A stretch of 64,000 nt of DNA from an uncultured Oligoflexia bacterium. GTDB lineage: Bacteria; Bdellovibrionota; Bacteriovoracia; Bacteriovoracales; Bacteriovoracaceae. Made by a program: the position numbers and the translations under genes. Shown one piece after another: positions 37,229-48,615 of the stretch (position 1 is the first letter of the stretch; each line of letters opens with the position of its first letter). Below the pieces are notes generated by a model, which saw nothing but the letters and a program-made list of their open reading frames with translations, made no database searches and was not told the origin of the DNA. The stretch is from NCBI GenBank assembly GCA_913058265.1, contig CAJXPQ010000005.1, positions 1 to 64,000 of the forward strand, in the 5' to 3' direction.

Positions 37229-37829
37229 AGATCATTACAAATTTGAAAACTACACAGATATCCCAAGATGGGTCTCGTATTGGAACCAAATTAAAGAGGT
37301 TTTAGAACTAAAACCAAAGTCAGTCTTAATCATTGGCCCAGGGGATGGAGTTGTATCTGATTATCTAAAAAAACATATTGATCTTGTTCATACATTTGAT
37401 ATCGCACCAGACTTAAAACCTGATATTCAAGGATCAGTACTGGATCTCGGCAATCATCTAACTCAAAAATATGACGTAATAGTTTGTTGCCAAGTCTTAG
37501 AACACCTTCCCTATGAAAACTTTGAGAAAGCATTATCTGAGGTTCAACAATTTAGTACTCACTTTGTCTTATCATTACCTTATGCACATACAAACTTGTT
37601 CGAATTCTTCTTTAGGCTTCCAAAAAAGGTAAGCCTCTATTTTAACCTTGTACTTCCTAAGTTCTACAAGACATGGAAATTTGACGGGGAACACTATTGG
37701 GAGATTGGAACAAAGTCGTACTCAAAATATAAAATTCGAAGTGATATCTCAAAGTACTTCGAAGTAAAATCTAGCTATCATATGAAATTTAATCGATATC
37801 ATATGTTTTATGTACTAACTTCTTGCTAG
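37212..37829 (+). CDS. class I SAM-dependent methyltransferase
   Basis: SVLIIGPGDGVVSDYLKK...DVIVCCQVLEHLPYENFEKAL. Confidence 0.75.
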   Translation: MMQVSKDHYKFENYTDIPRWVSYWNQIKEVLELKPKSVLIIGPGDGVVSDYLKKHIDLVHTFDIAPDLKPDIQGSVLDLGNHLTQKYDVIVCCQVLEHLPYENFEKALSEVQQFSTHFVLSLPYAHTNLFEFFFRLPKKVSLYFNLVLPKFYKTWKFDGEHYWEIGTKSYSKYKIRSDISKYFEVKSSYHMKFNRYHMFYVLTSC

Positions 37830-39989
37830 CTCTTTAATAAATTCTAACCTTTCTTTCTCTTTAACTTCAATATTTAAATTATCTTCTGCAAACTTTCTTG
37901 CCTGCTTTCTTAGGTCTACATTACCAAAACACTTTTCAACAAATTCTCTAATCAACTCTAAATTATCAGCAACGTTTCCTGGAATATTTGGCAGCTCAAG
38001 TATGTACTCAGCTTTTAAATCAAATCCATCTTCATGATATCCATAAAAAATAGGAAGACCCTGAGCAAGATACCTCGTAGTTTTAATAGTAGATACTGCA
38101 CTTAAACCTTTTTCATACATAGATAGTGTTGCGATAGCGACATCTGTTTTATTTAAGATTTCATTAACTTTTTCAAGAGAAACAAATCCATAATAAGTTA
38201 AGTTATCAAGGTTTTCTCCAGATTCGCCCACAATATGGAAGTCAAATGCAGGCATAGCTTTCGCCATAACAGGAATCTTCTCAATACCATTCCACTTGAA
38301 GCCTGGACTACCCACAAAAGTAATTTGAGCTCTTTGGTTTCCCGTAACTTCCACAAAGTTAATCTCGTCTACATTTATAGAGTTTTCAATAATCTTAACT
38401 TCTTTGCCAAATGATAAATACATCTCTCTAACTTCTTTACTCATTGCTATGAAGCTGTCTGCTAATGAAAAGAATAACTTTCTTGTTAATAAATTATATA
38501 AATACATGGATTTATTGACGGCTTTCCATTCTTCTATATCGTTTGTATTTAACTCAAAAATAACTTTATCATTCTTCAAACAAGATCTTGTAAAAGGTAC
38601 ATAAGGCCTAACTCTCATATATATTAAGTCGCGCTTATAATTGTGAATATTTAGTCTTAGCTTTAGCGTTGAATAGATTAATCGAAATAGTGTCATGTAT
38701 TTATTATGAATGCTTATATCAAAGGACTTTGAATCATCTATCAATTCGAGATTACAATTATAGACTTTGAAGTTATAGAGAGAGAGAAGTTTTACATTTG
38801 CTCCATTTCTACACCAATAGTCGAGTTGAGCTGAAATCTTATGGATAATTCCTGCAGTCATCCCACCTTCAATTTCCTGATCAATTATATACAAGATGTT
38901 CAATTCACTCACTATTTTTTCGAAGAAATCAATTCTTTGCTTCTCTTTGGTACCAACATCTAACTTGTTCTCAGCAAAATCTCTCGCCAGTCTTCTTAAC
39001 TCAATATTTCCCTTGGCATTAAGAACAAACTCTTTAATTTCTTTCAAGTGAGTATTAGTATTATCTTTCGTATTTGGAATTTTTAGTGAGAACGGTTCAT
39101 CGCCAACGAGATCTGTGTCGTCATAGGCATATACTATGGGAAGTCCATGGGCCAAGTACTGTCTCGACTTCAAAGTTGAAGATTCTTTTAAGCCATTAAT
39201 ATATAGTGATAACGAACAAATTCCTATATCAGCTTGAGATGCAATCTGTTTTACTTCTTCAAGTGGAAGGTATCCGTGATACTGAATATTTTTAGTATTT
39301 TCACCATCGATACCAATTATTTTAAAATCAAATTCGGGAAGTTGTTCAGCGAGATAAGTAACCTTATCAAGACCATGCCAACTAAAGCCAGGAGCTCCTA
39401 CAAAAATAATAACAGGCTTTTCATTTTCAGGAGATTCGATCTGATAGTTTGCGACATGAATGCCATTACCAATTGAAATGACTTCTTTATTAAACTCTTT
39501 TGAGTAATGATCTGCCAATTCTGACGTAACTCCCACAAATCCATCAGCAAAGGGATAAAACCATTTTCGACTATACCTATTATAAAGATACATTGCCTTC
39601 GATATGACTTGATATTCTTTTTCATCAAATGTATTGATTTCAACGATGACTCTGTTTGAGCCTAGAATTTTTTGGGAGAATGGCATCCAAGGCCTTTGCC
39701 TCATATAAATCAAATCGTATTTGTTTTTTTTAAGATATAAAAAAAGTTTAAATGTCGAAAGAACCATTCTAAGAAGGGTGAAATAACGTCCATGCCTTTT
39801 AATATCAAAGGCTTTTGAATCATCCTTTAAGTTTAGATCTGCATCATAAAGCTTAAAGCAATACATGGAAAGTAGGCCGACTTCGCACTCATTCTGAGAC
39901 CATTGAGAGAGTTGCCCCTTAACTTTGTGAATGATTCCAGAAGTTTTACCCGACTCAACTTTCTGATCAATTATATACAGTACTTTCAT
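37815..39989 (-). CDS. tandemly duplicated GT4-like glycosyltransferase (two homologous halves fused)
   Basis: Half 1 MKVLYIIDQKVESGKTSGIIHKVKGQL and half 2 LNILYIIDQEIEGGMTAGIIHKISAQL align collinearly throughout (DLIYMRQRPWMPF/DLIYMRVRPYVPF; FVGAPGFSWHGLDK/FVGSPGFKWNGIEK; RQYLAHGLPIVYAYD/TRYLAQGLPIFYGYH). Confidence 0.85.
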   Translation of the reverse strand: MKVLYIIDQKVESGKTSGIIHKVKGQLSQWSQNECEVGLLSMYCFKLYDADLNLKDDSKAFDIKRHGRYFTLLRMVLSTFKLFLYLKKNKYDLIYMRQRPWMPFSQKILGSNRVIVEINTFDEKEYQVISKAMYLYNRYSRKWFYPFADGFVGVTSELADHYSKEFNKEVISIGNGIHVANYQIESPENEKPVIIFVGAPGFSWHGLDKVTYLAEQLPEFDFKIIGIDGENTKNIQYHGYLPLEEVKQIASQADIGICSLSLYINGLKESSTLKSRQYLAHGLPIVYAYDDTDLVGDEPFSLKIPNTKDNTNTHLKEIKEFVLNAKGNIELRRLARDFAENKLDVGTKEKQRIDFFEKIVSELNILYIIDQEIEGGMTAGIIHKISAQLDYWCRNGANVKLLSLYNFKVYNCNLELIDDSKSFDISIHNKYMTLFRLIYSTLKLRLNIHNYKRDLIYMRVRPYVPFTRSCLKNDKVIFELNTNDIEEWKAVNKSMYLYNLLTRKLFFSLADSFIAMSKEVREMYLSFGKEVKIIENSINVDEINFVEVTGNQRAQITFVGSPGFKWNGIEKIPVMAKAMPAFDFHIVGESGENLDNLTYYGFVSLEKVNEILNKTDVAIATLSMYEKGLSAVSTIKTTRYLAQGLPIFYGYHEDGFDLKAEYILELPNIPGNVADNLELIREFVEKCFGNVDLRKQARKFAEDNLNIEVKEKERLEFIKELARS

Positions 39990-40115
39990 TAATATTCCCC
40001 AAGAGACACTAAGATAGCATATTGAGTAAATAATCGTAAATATTGAAATTAATTAAGGTACTTACTAGCCTAAATTATATTTTTTGATGTATATTTTGAT
40101 CTTGGAGAATTAAAG

Positions 40116-41186
40116 ATGATTAGATTTGCACTTATTGGATGTGGACGCATAGCAAGAAAACATGCTGGAAACCTCGGTGAACAAAGAATTAATAATGCTA
40201 AACTCGTAGCAGTTTGTGATCTCATTGAATCTAAAGCAAAGTATTATGGCGAAAAGTACGATGTACCTTATTTCACCGATATGCATGTGATGATGAAAGA
40301 AATGAGTGATTCGATTGATGTTTTAAGCATCCTTACTCACTCTGGAGTTCACGCACAAAATACTATTGACCTTGCTCCATACGGAAAACATATTATCGTC
40401 GAAAAACCCATGGCCCTGACTTTGTCAGATTCAGATAAGATGATTAAAGCCTGTGATGAGGCAGGTATTAGACTTTTTGTAGTCAAGCAAAATAGATTTA
40501 ACTACCCTGTTTTAAAGCTAAGAGAAGCGCTTGAAGCAGGGCGCTTTGGTAAACTTGTAATGGGAACCATTAGAGTTCGCTGGTGTCGTGATCAAAACTA
40601 TTATGACCAAGCTGATTGGCGTGGTACCTGGGAGCATGATGGTGGAGTATTTGCCAATCAAGCCTCTCATCATGTTGATTTACTTCAGTGGATGATGGGT
40701 GATGTTGAATCAGTTTTTGCTAAATCGACAACAGCATTGGTTGATATAGAAGCGGAAGATACAGGTGTTGTTATCTTAAAATTTAAAAATGGTGCTCTTG
40801 GAGTAATAGAGGCAACAACGGCCACAAGACCAAAAGATCTTGAAGGATCAATTTCAATTTTAGGTGAAAAAGCCACTGTTGAGATTGGTGGTTTTGCAGT
40901 TAATGAAATGAAGATATGGAACTTTATTGAAGGCCAACCTGGAGACGAGGAAGTCGTATCAAAATATAGAGTCAATCCTCCAGATGTTTACGGATTTGGA
41001 CATACTGAATACCTAAACAATGTTGTCTCTGCATTGAAGGAGAATAAATCAGCACTTGTCCAAGGTTTAGAAGGGAGAAAATCGTTGGAATTAATCTCTG
41101 CAATATATGAATCAATAGAAACTGGAAAAGAAGTAAATCTTAATTTTACTCCAAAAGAATGTAGGCTTGGAATGCCAAAGAAGTAA
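40116..41186 (+). CDS. Gfo/Idh/MocA oxidoreductase (WlbA/WbpB-like UDP-sugar 3-dehydrogenase)
   Basis: FALIGCGRIARKHAGNL; VEKPMALTLSDSDKMI; WRGTWEHDGGVFANQASHHVDLLQWMMGDVESV. Confidence 0.85.
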   Translation: MIRFALIGCGRIARKHAGNLGEQRINNAKLVAVCDLIESKAKYYGEKYDVPYFTDMHVMMKEMSDSIDVLSILTHSGVHAQNTIDLAPYGKHIIVEKPMALTLSDSDKMIKACDEAGIRLFVVKQNRFNYPVLKLREALEAGRFGKLVMGTIRVRWCRDQNYYDQADWRGTWEHDGGVFANQASHHVDLLQWMMGDVESVFAKSTTALVDIEAEDTGVVILKFKNGALGVIEATTATRPKDLEGSISILGEKATVEIGGFAVNEMKIWNFIEGQPGDEEVVSKYRVNPPDVYGFGHTEYLNNVVSALKENKSALVQGLEGRKSLELISAIYESIETGKEVNLNFTPKECRLGMPKK

Positions 41187-41188
41187 TT

Positions 41189-42292
41189 ATGAAAATACCA
41201 TTTGTTGATCTCGATGCTCAATACAAACAAATAAAAACTGAAGTTCTAACTGTTATAGAAGAAGTCCTAGACTCCAAAAAATTTGTTATGGGTGACTATG
41301 AGCGAGAATTTTCAAAACAATTCTCTGAACTTCAAGGAAGTACATACAGCGTTGGTTGCTCGAATGGAACAAGTGCTATTACAGTTGCATTAAGGACACT
41401 TGGCATAAGCACTGAAGATGAAGTAATCACTCCTGCAAATAGTTTTTTTGCAACACCTGAGGCAATTTATGAAGTAGGAGCAAAGCCAGTATTTACTGAC
41501 TGTGATCCTAAAACTTACTCAATGAAAGTTGAAGATATAGAAGGCTTAATCACTCCGAAGACAAAAGCCGTTATTCCCGTACACCTGTACGGGAATCCTG
41601 CTGAGATGATTAAAATAAAAGCAATTTGTGAAAAACATAATCTCTTTTTAATTGAAGACTGTGCTCAAGCACATCTTGCAGAACTTAATGGACAAGGCGT
41701 TGGTACCTTTGGCGATTTTGGAACTTTTAGTTTTTACCCTGGTAAAAACCTTGGAGCCTACGGAGATGCTGGAGCAGTTACAACTCAAGATTCAAATCTT
41801 CTAAAGACGGCCACTATGCATATAAACCATGGTCGAACTGAAAAGTATGAACATGAATTTTGTGCTGGAAACTTCAGAATGGATGGTATTCAAGCCGCCA
41901 TACTAAGTGTAAAAGCGAAGTATATAAATACCTGGACTAACCAAAGAATAGCAGCAGCAAAAAAATATGATGAGATTCTGAAGAATAAGGGTTTCAAAGT
42001 TCTTGAAACGACACCTAATTCAAAATGTGTTTATCATTTATATCCAATTGAAGTATCAAACCGTGATGAAGTGCTAGCTCACTTAAAAAATAAAAATATT
42101 GGATGTGGTGTTCACTACCCTATTCCCCTTCATATGCAACCAGCTTTATCTGAGCTTGGATATAAAAAGGGTGATTTTCCAAATTGTGAGCATGCGGCAG
42201 ACAATATGTTAAGTCTTCCTATCTTTCCAGAAATTACGGATGAGCAAATTAATAAAGTATGTGCCGAATTTCTCTCTATTGCTAAACTATAA
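41189..42292 (+). CDS. DegT/DnrJ/EryC1 aminotransferase (WlbC/WbpE-like)
   Basis: PFVDLDAQYKQIK; GCSNGTSAITVALRTLGI; EDCAQAHLAELNGQGVGTFGDFGTFSFYPGKNLGAYGDAGAVTT. Confidence 0.9.
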   Translation: MKIPFVDLDAQYKQIKTEVLTVIEEVLDSKKFVMGDYEREFSKQFSELQGSTYSVGCSNGTSAITVALRTLGISTEDEVITPANSFFATPEAIYEVGAKPVFTDCDPKTYSMKVEDIEGLITPKTKAVIPVHLYGNPAEMIKIKAICEKHNLFLIEDCAQAHLAELNGQGVGTFGDFGTFSFYPGKNLGAYGDAGAVTTQDSNLLKTATMHINHGRTEKYEHEFCAGNFRMDGIQAAILSVKAKYINTWTNQRIAAAKKYDEILKNKGFKVLETTPNSKCVYHLYPIEVSNRDEVLAHLKNKNIGCGVHYPIPLHMQPALSELGYKKGDFPNCEHAADNMLSLPIFPEITDEQINKVCAEFLSIAKL

Positions 42293-43330
42293 AGACTTAT
42301 AAACTTCTAATGTCTTAGCTGCCATTTGATCAACACTGAATTTTTGGATTACTTTTTCGCGAGCTTTTTGGCCTAAGTTTGATTGAAGATCTTTATTATT
42401 TATAAGCTCTAATAACTTTTTCTCAAACTCTGAGTAAGAGTCTAGGTTAAACATATATCCATCAACTCCATCAGCGATTAAATCAGTATTTCCCTCAACA
42501 TTTGATATCAAACAAGGCTTAGCATGTGACATGGCCTCAATAACCGCAAGAGGAAGTCCCTCCCACCGAGCAAAACTAATATATAAATCAATATCTTTTA
42601 TAAAATTCTGTCCATCAACACTTCCAAGAAACTTAATAGACTTACATTTGTTTTTAGCTTTTAGCTCACCTTCGAGCTCTCCGCCACCAGCAATAAGACA
42701 CTTAAACTTCACATCGTTCTTTGATTCGAACTGAGAGATAAATTCTAATAAAATATCGAGGCCCTTTTGATAGTTTAACCTACTGAGTGTTCCCATCACG
42801 AAATCCACGTTACTTGCAGTAGATACTTGCTCAGGAATGATGACACCATTATGAATCACATGAGTGGTAGCCTCTTTTGTTACGTTATTGTTTACGGCAT
42901 TTACTTTTTCAGAATCTGAGACACAAATGAATTTGTCCGTTAGTGGTACTAAAATTTTGTCTAAAAATAATTTAACTCTACCTGCGAGAGTCTTTTCAAT
43001 GTGAATTCCATGAAAGGTATGAATAACCTTTAATCCAAATAATTTAAGTAGCCTTGAATAGAACCCTGCACCTCTACCGTGAGAATGAACAATATTGATT
43101 TGATTTTTCTTACAGACTTTAAGCAGCTTAATAAATGTAAAAATTGAGAATTTTCTAAAGGGTATATCTATAAACTCATTAGCAACTTGCTTTAGAGAGC
43201 TTGCATACTCACCATTACTCGGGGCAGCAATATAAAGAGTGTTTTCAGCTGAGGTTACTTCAGATAGATCGAGTAAATGCTTAGGTCCCCCACCGATGTC
43301 GGATCGAACAGATATTTCCAATATTCTCAC
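42287..43330 (-). CDS. GT4 glycosyltransferase
   Basis: RSDIGGGPKHLLDLSE; IVHSHGRGAGFYSRLL; TLSRLNYQKGLDILLEFI; ISFARWEGLPLAVIEAMSHAKPCLISN. Confidence 0.9.
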   Translation of the reverse strand: MRILEISVRSDIGGGPKHLLDLSEVTSAENTLYIAAPSNGEYASSLKQVANEFIDIPFRKFSIFTFIKLLKVCKKNQINIVHSHGRGAGFYSRLLKLFGLKVIHTFHGIHIEKTLAGRVKLFLDKILVPLTDKFICVSDSEKVNAVNNNVTKEATTHVIHNGVIIPEQVSTASNVDFVMGTLSRLNYQKGLDILLEFISQFESKNDVKFKCLIAGGGELEGELKAKNKCKSIKFLGSVDGQNFIKDIDLYISFARWEGLPLAVIEAMSHAKPCLISNVEGNTDLIADGVDGYMFNLDSYSEFEKKLLELINNKDLQSNLGQKAREKVIQKFSVDQMAAKTLEVYKSL

Positions 43331-43377
43331 AATAAATGCCCTTTAATATTCATCATTAAAAGAATAATATACTTGCT

Positions 43378-44712
43378 ATGGAAATAACATTCTTATCTTT
43401 ATTTCTGGTCCTTTCTATCATTTTAGGAAGCTACCTTGCGCATCGCTTTGGTGCTCCACTATCCTTCAGTGAGATCAACTTTTGCTCATGGTATATTGTC
43501 GTTGAACTAATCGCAATGGGTGCATTATCTACATTTTTCATTAGAAATATTTATCAAAATAATTGGGCACTCAAGATTATTCCTCAAGAGGAATTTCCCC
43601 TTGAAGCCGTTACCATGGCCATTTCTTGGTGTTTAATAGGAATCCCTCTAGGTTTTCTACTTGCAAATATTATTTTAGATAAATTCCGGTTTAACAACAA
43701 CTTCAAAAAGTTCAAGCTTAAAAATATAGTGATAAATAATCTATATTTTTTAAATGTTTATTTTTGGCTTATTATATCAATACTTTATACAGCCTATACT
43801 ATTTATAAGGTTGGTGAAATCCCTCAGCTTAACTTACTAAGAAGTGGTGTTGACCTTGATCAAATTAGAGGAAACTTAACCCACTCATATCCTGCAAATA
43901 ACTATCTAAAAGAATTAATTGGATTTAGAATTGTTCCAATTCTCTCATTTTCAATGTTTATAACTTTCTTTAAAGATAAAAATATAAAGAACTTCATCCT
44001 TTTTTTATGTTTCTTTTTGATTACAGTTTTCTATGTAACATTAAACCTTAATAAGTCGGGACTTCCCCTCTATTTATTAGGCTTTCTGTTTGCTACCAGC
44101 TTTTTAAGTATTAAAATATCTTATAAGCATATAATACCCTCCCTATTAATACTTTTTGTAATGTTAATTTTATCGTATTCTAAAGTTAGGGGATTTCCAA
44201 TAAAGGTCGCCGCTAAAGTAGTTGTTGATCGGATTATCATCAGTCAATCCTACGGGAACTACCTATCTTTCTATGCATACCCTAAGTATCGAGAACATAT
44301 CGGATTTCATAGTACGTCTAAATTATTAAAAAAATTTAATATCGACTACAAAGAGCCTTCATCTCGTGAATTAATGAAATTGACTGCACCAGAGAGAGTT
44401 AAGGAAGAAAAAGCTGGTTACATGGTTAGTCATTTTTTTGCAGAAGCATGGGCGAACTGGGGTATGATAGGACTTATTTTCTCGCCTTTATTTGTCGGCT
44501 TTTTCATAAAATTTTTAATTGGTATTCTAATGAATATTCAAAAGAATCCTGTCTCACTGGGTGTCGTGACCTATGTCTCTTACAACTTGGGTCTAGGTAA
44601 TGGATTCAATCAATTCATTTTTCCTAGATATCTCATTTTAACTGCCGTGTTATTATCATCAATTTATTTTATTTTTAATTATTTGAATAGAAGGCTAAAG
44701 CTTAATGATTAA
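43378..44712 (+). CDS. Wzy-like oligosaccharide repeat-unit polymerase
   Basis: Large multi-TM protein inside the glycosyltransferase cluster; FAEAWANWGMIGLIFSPLFVGF. Confidence 0.65.
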   Translation: MEITFLSLFLVLSIILGSYLAHRFGAPLSFSEINFCSWYIVVELIAMGALSTFFIRNIYQNNWALKIIPQEEFPLEAVTMAISWCLIGIPLGFLLANIILDKFRFNNNFKKFKLKNIVINNLYFLNVYFWLIISILYTAYTIYKVGEIPQLNLLRSGVDLDQIRGNLTHSYPANNYLKELIGFRIVPILSFSMFITFFKDKNIKNFILFLCFFLITVFYVTLNLNKSGLPLYLLGFLFATSFLSIKISYKHIIPSLLILFVMLILSYSKVRGFPIKVAAKVVVDRIIISQSYGNYLSFYAYPKYREHIGFHSTSKLLKKFNIDYKEPSSRELMKLTAPERVKEEKAGYMVSHFFAEAWANWGMIGLIFSPLFVGFFIKFLIGILMNIQKNPVSLGVVTYVSYNLGLGNGFNQFIFPRYLILTAVLLSSIYFIFNYLNRRLKLND

Positions 44713-45832
44713 AATAATACACTTTACCTCTGTTCACCGCAGAAACGATACAAGAATTTTTTTTAAAGAATGCCTTAGTGCAAAGAAAAAATACTCTGCT
44801 GTTAAGTTATATGTCGCTGACGGTAAAGGTAATTCTGAAGTTCAGTCTATACCAATTATTGATATTGGGAAGCCCTCCAACAGGCTTAAGAGGTTTCTTT
44901 ATAGCTTTAAATTTGTTCTTCCCCTGTTGAGAGAAAAAGCTAATATCTATCATTACCACGATCCGGAGCTTTTTTTCGTTGCAGCTATTCTTAAATGTTT
45001 TAGAAAGAACATCATTTTTGATGCTCACGAGAATGTACAGTTACAACTTAAGAATAAAGATTGGCTCCCCCTAAAGAAATTAATCATTCTCACCTATCCC
45101 TTTGTTGACTGGCTCATAGGAAAGCTGTTTTACGTTATAATTGCTGAACCATCATATAAGAATAATTATCCTAGTATTTCAAAAAGTAGAATTCAGTGTG
45201 TAATGAATTTTCCTGATCTCAATAAGATCTCAGAGTTCTCGAGAACTGATAGGTCGGGATTACGTGACTTGTTCTACTTAGGAGGCGTAACTGAACTCAG
45301 AGGTATTTATGAAATGATTGATTTCAGAGCCTCACTTCAAGATCCTATGTGCAAACTTCATATTATCGGACCAATCACTGATAGCCTAAAGGATCAAGTG
45401 CTAAAGCAAATTAAGAAGAAGAACTTAGAGAATCATGTAATAATCTACGGAAGTATGGGCCTCAATGAAGCCTTAGAAATTTCTCAAGGCTGCATACTAG
45501 GTTTTTCAATCATGAAGCCAATCGGAAACTATTTAAACTCATTCTCAACAAAGATATTTGAATACATGGCAATAGGTCTACCCTTTGTCGTTTCAGACTT
45601 TAAAATTTATAAAGACATAGGAATTAATAATAAGTGTGCACTGTTGATAAACCCAACAAATATGTCAGGAGACTACGAAAAAATTCATAATTTGCTCAAC
45701 TCAGGAGACGATATAAATTCATTTTCAAATATGGGCATAACTATGGTAAAAAACTTTAACTGGGAAAATGAAGAAACAAAGCTTCTTAGTCTGTATAATA
45801 ACATTTTAAATAACGCAGAGAATATATCATGA
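44705..45832 (+). CDS. GT4 glycosyltransferase
   Basis: [61 protein letters not shown]. Confidence 0.87.
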   Translation: MIKIIHFTSVHRRNDTRIFFKECLSAKKKYSAVKLYVADGKGNSEVQSIPIIDIGKPSNRLKRFLYSFKFVLPLLREKANIYHYHDPELFFVAAILKCFRKNIIFDAHENVQLQLKNKDWLPLKKLIILTYPFVDWLIGKLFYVIIAEPSYKNNYPSISKSRIQCVMNFPDLNKISEFSRTDRSGLRDLFYLGGVTELRGIYEMIDFRASLQDPMCKLHIIGPITDSLKDQVLKQIKKKNLENHVIIYGSMGLNEALEISQGCILGFSIMKPIGNYLNSFSTKIFEYMAIGLPFVVSDFKIYKDIGINNKCALLINPTNMSGDYEKIHNLLNSGDDINSFSNMGITMVKNFNWENEETKLLSLYNNILNNAENIS

Positions 45833-46935
45833 AAAAAGCTCTAATTACTGGAATCACTGGACAAGATGGTGCATATTTAGCCGAATTTCTCCTTAAAAAA
45901 GGGTATGAAGTTCATGGAATTAAGAGAAGATCCTCGTTATTCAACACTGACAGAATAGACCACCTTTATCAAGACCCACACGAAGAAAAAGTTCACCTAA
46001 ATCTACACTATGGAGACCTGACAGATTCTTCAAATATAATTAAAATTATTCAAGATGTTCAGCCTGATGAAATTTATAATCTTGGGGCAATGAGCCATGT
46101 ACGTGTTTCATTTGAAATACCAGAATATTGCGCAAATGTTGATGCCTTAGGTACGCTGAGATTGTTAGAAGCAATTAGAATGCTAGACAAAAAAGTAAAG
46201 ATCTATCAGGCTTCGACATCTGAGCTCTATGGTAAGGTTCAAGAAACTCCTCAAAAAGAGACAACTCCTTTCTATCCTAGGTCACCTTATGGTGTAGCAA
46301 AAATGTATGCCTACTGGATCACTGTTAACTATCGTGAGGCGTACGATATGTTTGCCTGTAACGGGATTCTATTCAACCATGAGTCACCATTACGTGGAGA
46401 AACATTTGTTACGAGAAAAATTACTAGAGCAATTTCAAGAATGGCCCACGGACTTCAAAAGATTACATACTTAGGTAACCTAGATGCAAAAAGAGACTGG
46501 GGTCACGCTAAAGATTACGTTGAGGCCATGTGGCTGATGCTTCAACAAGAAGAACCTGAAGACTTTGTTATCGCGACAGGAAAAACTACTTCTATTCGAG
46601 ACTTTATCATTAAAGCCTTCACACATGTTGGCGTTACACTAAAATTCACAGGATCTGGAGTTGATGAAAAAGCAACCGTAGAAGCAGTAACATTCGATCA
46701 TTTTGATTTCGAAGTCGGACAAACTGTTATTGCCATCGATGAGCGATACTTTAGGCCAACTGAAGTTGACCTGCTCCAAGGTGACCCTTCAAAAGCGAAA
46801 GAGAAGCTAGGCTGGGAACCAAAGCATGATCTTGATGGTTTAATTCAAGACATGATGTTATCTGACCTAGAGCTCTTTAAAAAAGAGTCCTTTCTTAAAA
46901 CATCAGGCTACAAAGTTAAAGAATCACATGAATAA
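45829..46935 (+). CDS. gmd: GDP-mannose 4,6-dehydratase
   Basis: [77 protein letters not shown]. Confidence 0.97.
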   Translation: MKKALITGITGQDGAYLAEFLLKKGYEVHGIKRRSSLFNTDRIDHLYQDPHEEKVHLNLHYGDLTDSSNIIKIIQDVQPDEIYNLGAMSHVRVSFEIPEYCANVDALGTLRLLEAIRMLDKKVKIYQASTSELYGKVQETPQKETTPFYPRSPYGVAKMYAYWITVNYREAYDMFACNGILFNHESPLRGETFVTRKITRAISRMAHGLQKITYLGNLDAKRDWGHAKDYVEAMWLMLQQEEPEDFVIATGKTTSIRDFIIKAFTHVGVTLKFTGSGVDEKATVEAVTFDHFDFEVGQTVIAIDERYFRPTEVDLLQGDPSKAKEKLGWEPKHDLDGLIQDMMLSDLELFKKESFLKTSGYKVKESHE

Positions 46936-47872
46936 AAATAGTCGAGTTTTAATTTGTGGCTCAAGAGGTATGGTTGGCTCAAGTCTGCTTAGATCTCTCC
47001 TCAAGCAGGGGTATTCAAACACACTAACACCTTCAAGAGAAGAACTTAATCTCGAAGATCATAACGCTGTCATGAAGTATTTTGAAACCTTTAAACCTGA
47101 GGTCGTAATTAATGCTGCTGCGAAAGTAGGCGGGATTCATGCTAATAATACATATAGAGCTGACTTTATTCACAAGAATCTTTTAATTCAAAATAATATT
47201 TTTGATGCCGCTTTCAAAAATGAATGCAAAAACTTTCTTTTTCTTGGTAGCTCTTGTATATATCCTAAACTCTGTCCTCAACCAATTAAGGAAGAATATT
47301 TACTAACGGGCCCACTGGAAGAAACAAATGAGCCTTATGCAATAGCAAAAATAGCTGGGTTAAAAACAGCTGAAAGCTTCAGAAAGCAATATGGTTTAAA
47401 CTACTTTTCTGTGATGCCTACCAATCTCTATGGAGAAAATGATAACTACCATCCTGATAACAGTCATGTTATTCCCGGAATAATTCAACGAATGCAAAAA
47501 GCTATCGACAATAATGACCCAACATTTGAACTATGGGGAACAGGAACAGTTAAAAGAGAATTTTTACATGTCGACGATCTTGCTTATGCATGTATTTACT
47601 TACTTGAAAATAAACTCGACAAACACGACTGGATTAACATCGGAACAGGAAAAGATATTACTATCCTAGAAGCCTGTAAAACGATAGCAAAAGAGATGGG
47701 ATATGTTGGAATAATTCAAACAAATACAGAGTACCCCGACGGTACCCCAAGAAAACTTCTCGATGTATCCCAAATTAACAAACTGGGATGGGAATCAAAG
47801 ATTTCATTTCAAGAAGGTATTCGAAGATCTATTAAAGATTTCAGAACTAATCACAAAGATAAATACTTATGA
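46928..47872 (+). CDS. fcl: GDP-L-fucose synthase
   Basis: [70 protein letters not shown]. Confidence 0.97.
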   Translation: MNKNSRVLICGSRGMVGSSLLRSLLKQGYSNTLTPSREELNLEDHNAVMKYFETFKPEVVINAAAKVGGIHANNTYRADFIHKNLLIQNNIFDAAFKNECKNFLFLGSSCIYPKLCPQPIKEEYLLTGPLEETNEPYAIAKIAGLKTAESFRKQYGLNYFSVMPTNLYGENDNYHPDNSHVIPGIIQRMQKAIDNNDPTFELWGTGTVKREFLHVDDLAYACIYLLENKLDKHDWINIGTGKDITILEACKTIAKEMGYVGIIQTNTEYPDGTPRKLLDVSQINKLGWESKISFQEGIRRSIKDFRTNHKDKYL

Positions 47873-48615
47873 CACTTTCAAGTGAACAAAAAATTCAAGA
47901 GAATCAATACGACTTCCCTTATCATTACATTCCTCAATTTGAGGGAAACTTTACTCAACATGTCAGTTGGAGTTGGGGGGTTAATTATTGTGCAACAATT
48001 GAGTTCTTAATAAAGAAAATATCTAACAAAAAGTTCAATACACTCGCAGATATTGGAACTGGTGATGGGCGCCTTGTTAGAGAGCTATCAAAAGCATTTC
48101 CTGAAAAAATCATAGAGGGAATTGACTACTCAGATCAAGCAATCTCTCTTGCAAAGGCGCTCAATACTCAACTGAGTTTCAAGCAAGCAGATATAACTAA
48201 GCTTAAAGATGATAAATTTGATTTAATAACATTAATTGAAGTTTTTGAACATATCCCCATGGAACTATGTCACGATTTCGTGTTTGGACTTAAAAACTTG
48301 CTTACAGATGATGGAAGGATTCTACTCACAGTCCCACATAAGAATAAGCCTTTATCTGAAAAACATTTCCAACATTTTACCAAAGACTCTATTATGGAGT
48401 ATTTTTCGGAATTTTTTAATATTGTAGAATATCAACCGATTGATAAAATAAGCAGATTTGTTCGCTATTTAAAAAAAATATCTAATAATAAATACTTCTT
48501 AGTACAGTATCCTAAATTTAACAATTATCTATACTCGGTTGTTAAGAAGAACTATGTGAATACAAATGAAACGAACTGTGGCCGTATTTACCTTGAACTT
48601 ATCTTAAAACAGTAA
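47869..48615 (+). CDS. class I SAM-dependent methyltransferase
   Basis: LADIGTGDGRLVRELS...IEGIDYSDQAISLA...DLITLIEVFEHIP. Confidence 0.82.
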   Translation: MTLSSEQKIQENQYDFPYHYIPQFEGNFTQHVSWSWGVNYCATIEFLIKKISNKKFNTLADIGTGDGRLVRELSKAFPEKIIEGIDYSDQAISLAKALNTQLSFKQADITKLKDDKFDLITLIEVFEHIPMELCHDFVFGLKNLLTDDGRILLTVPHKNKPLSEKHFQHFTKDSIMEYFSEFFNIVEYQPIDKISRFVRYLKKISNNKYFLVQYPKFNNYLYSVVKKNYVNTNETNCGRIYLELILKQ

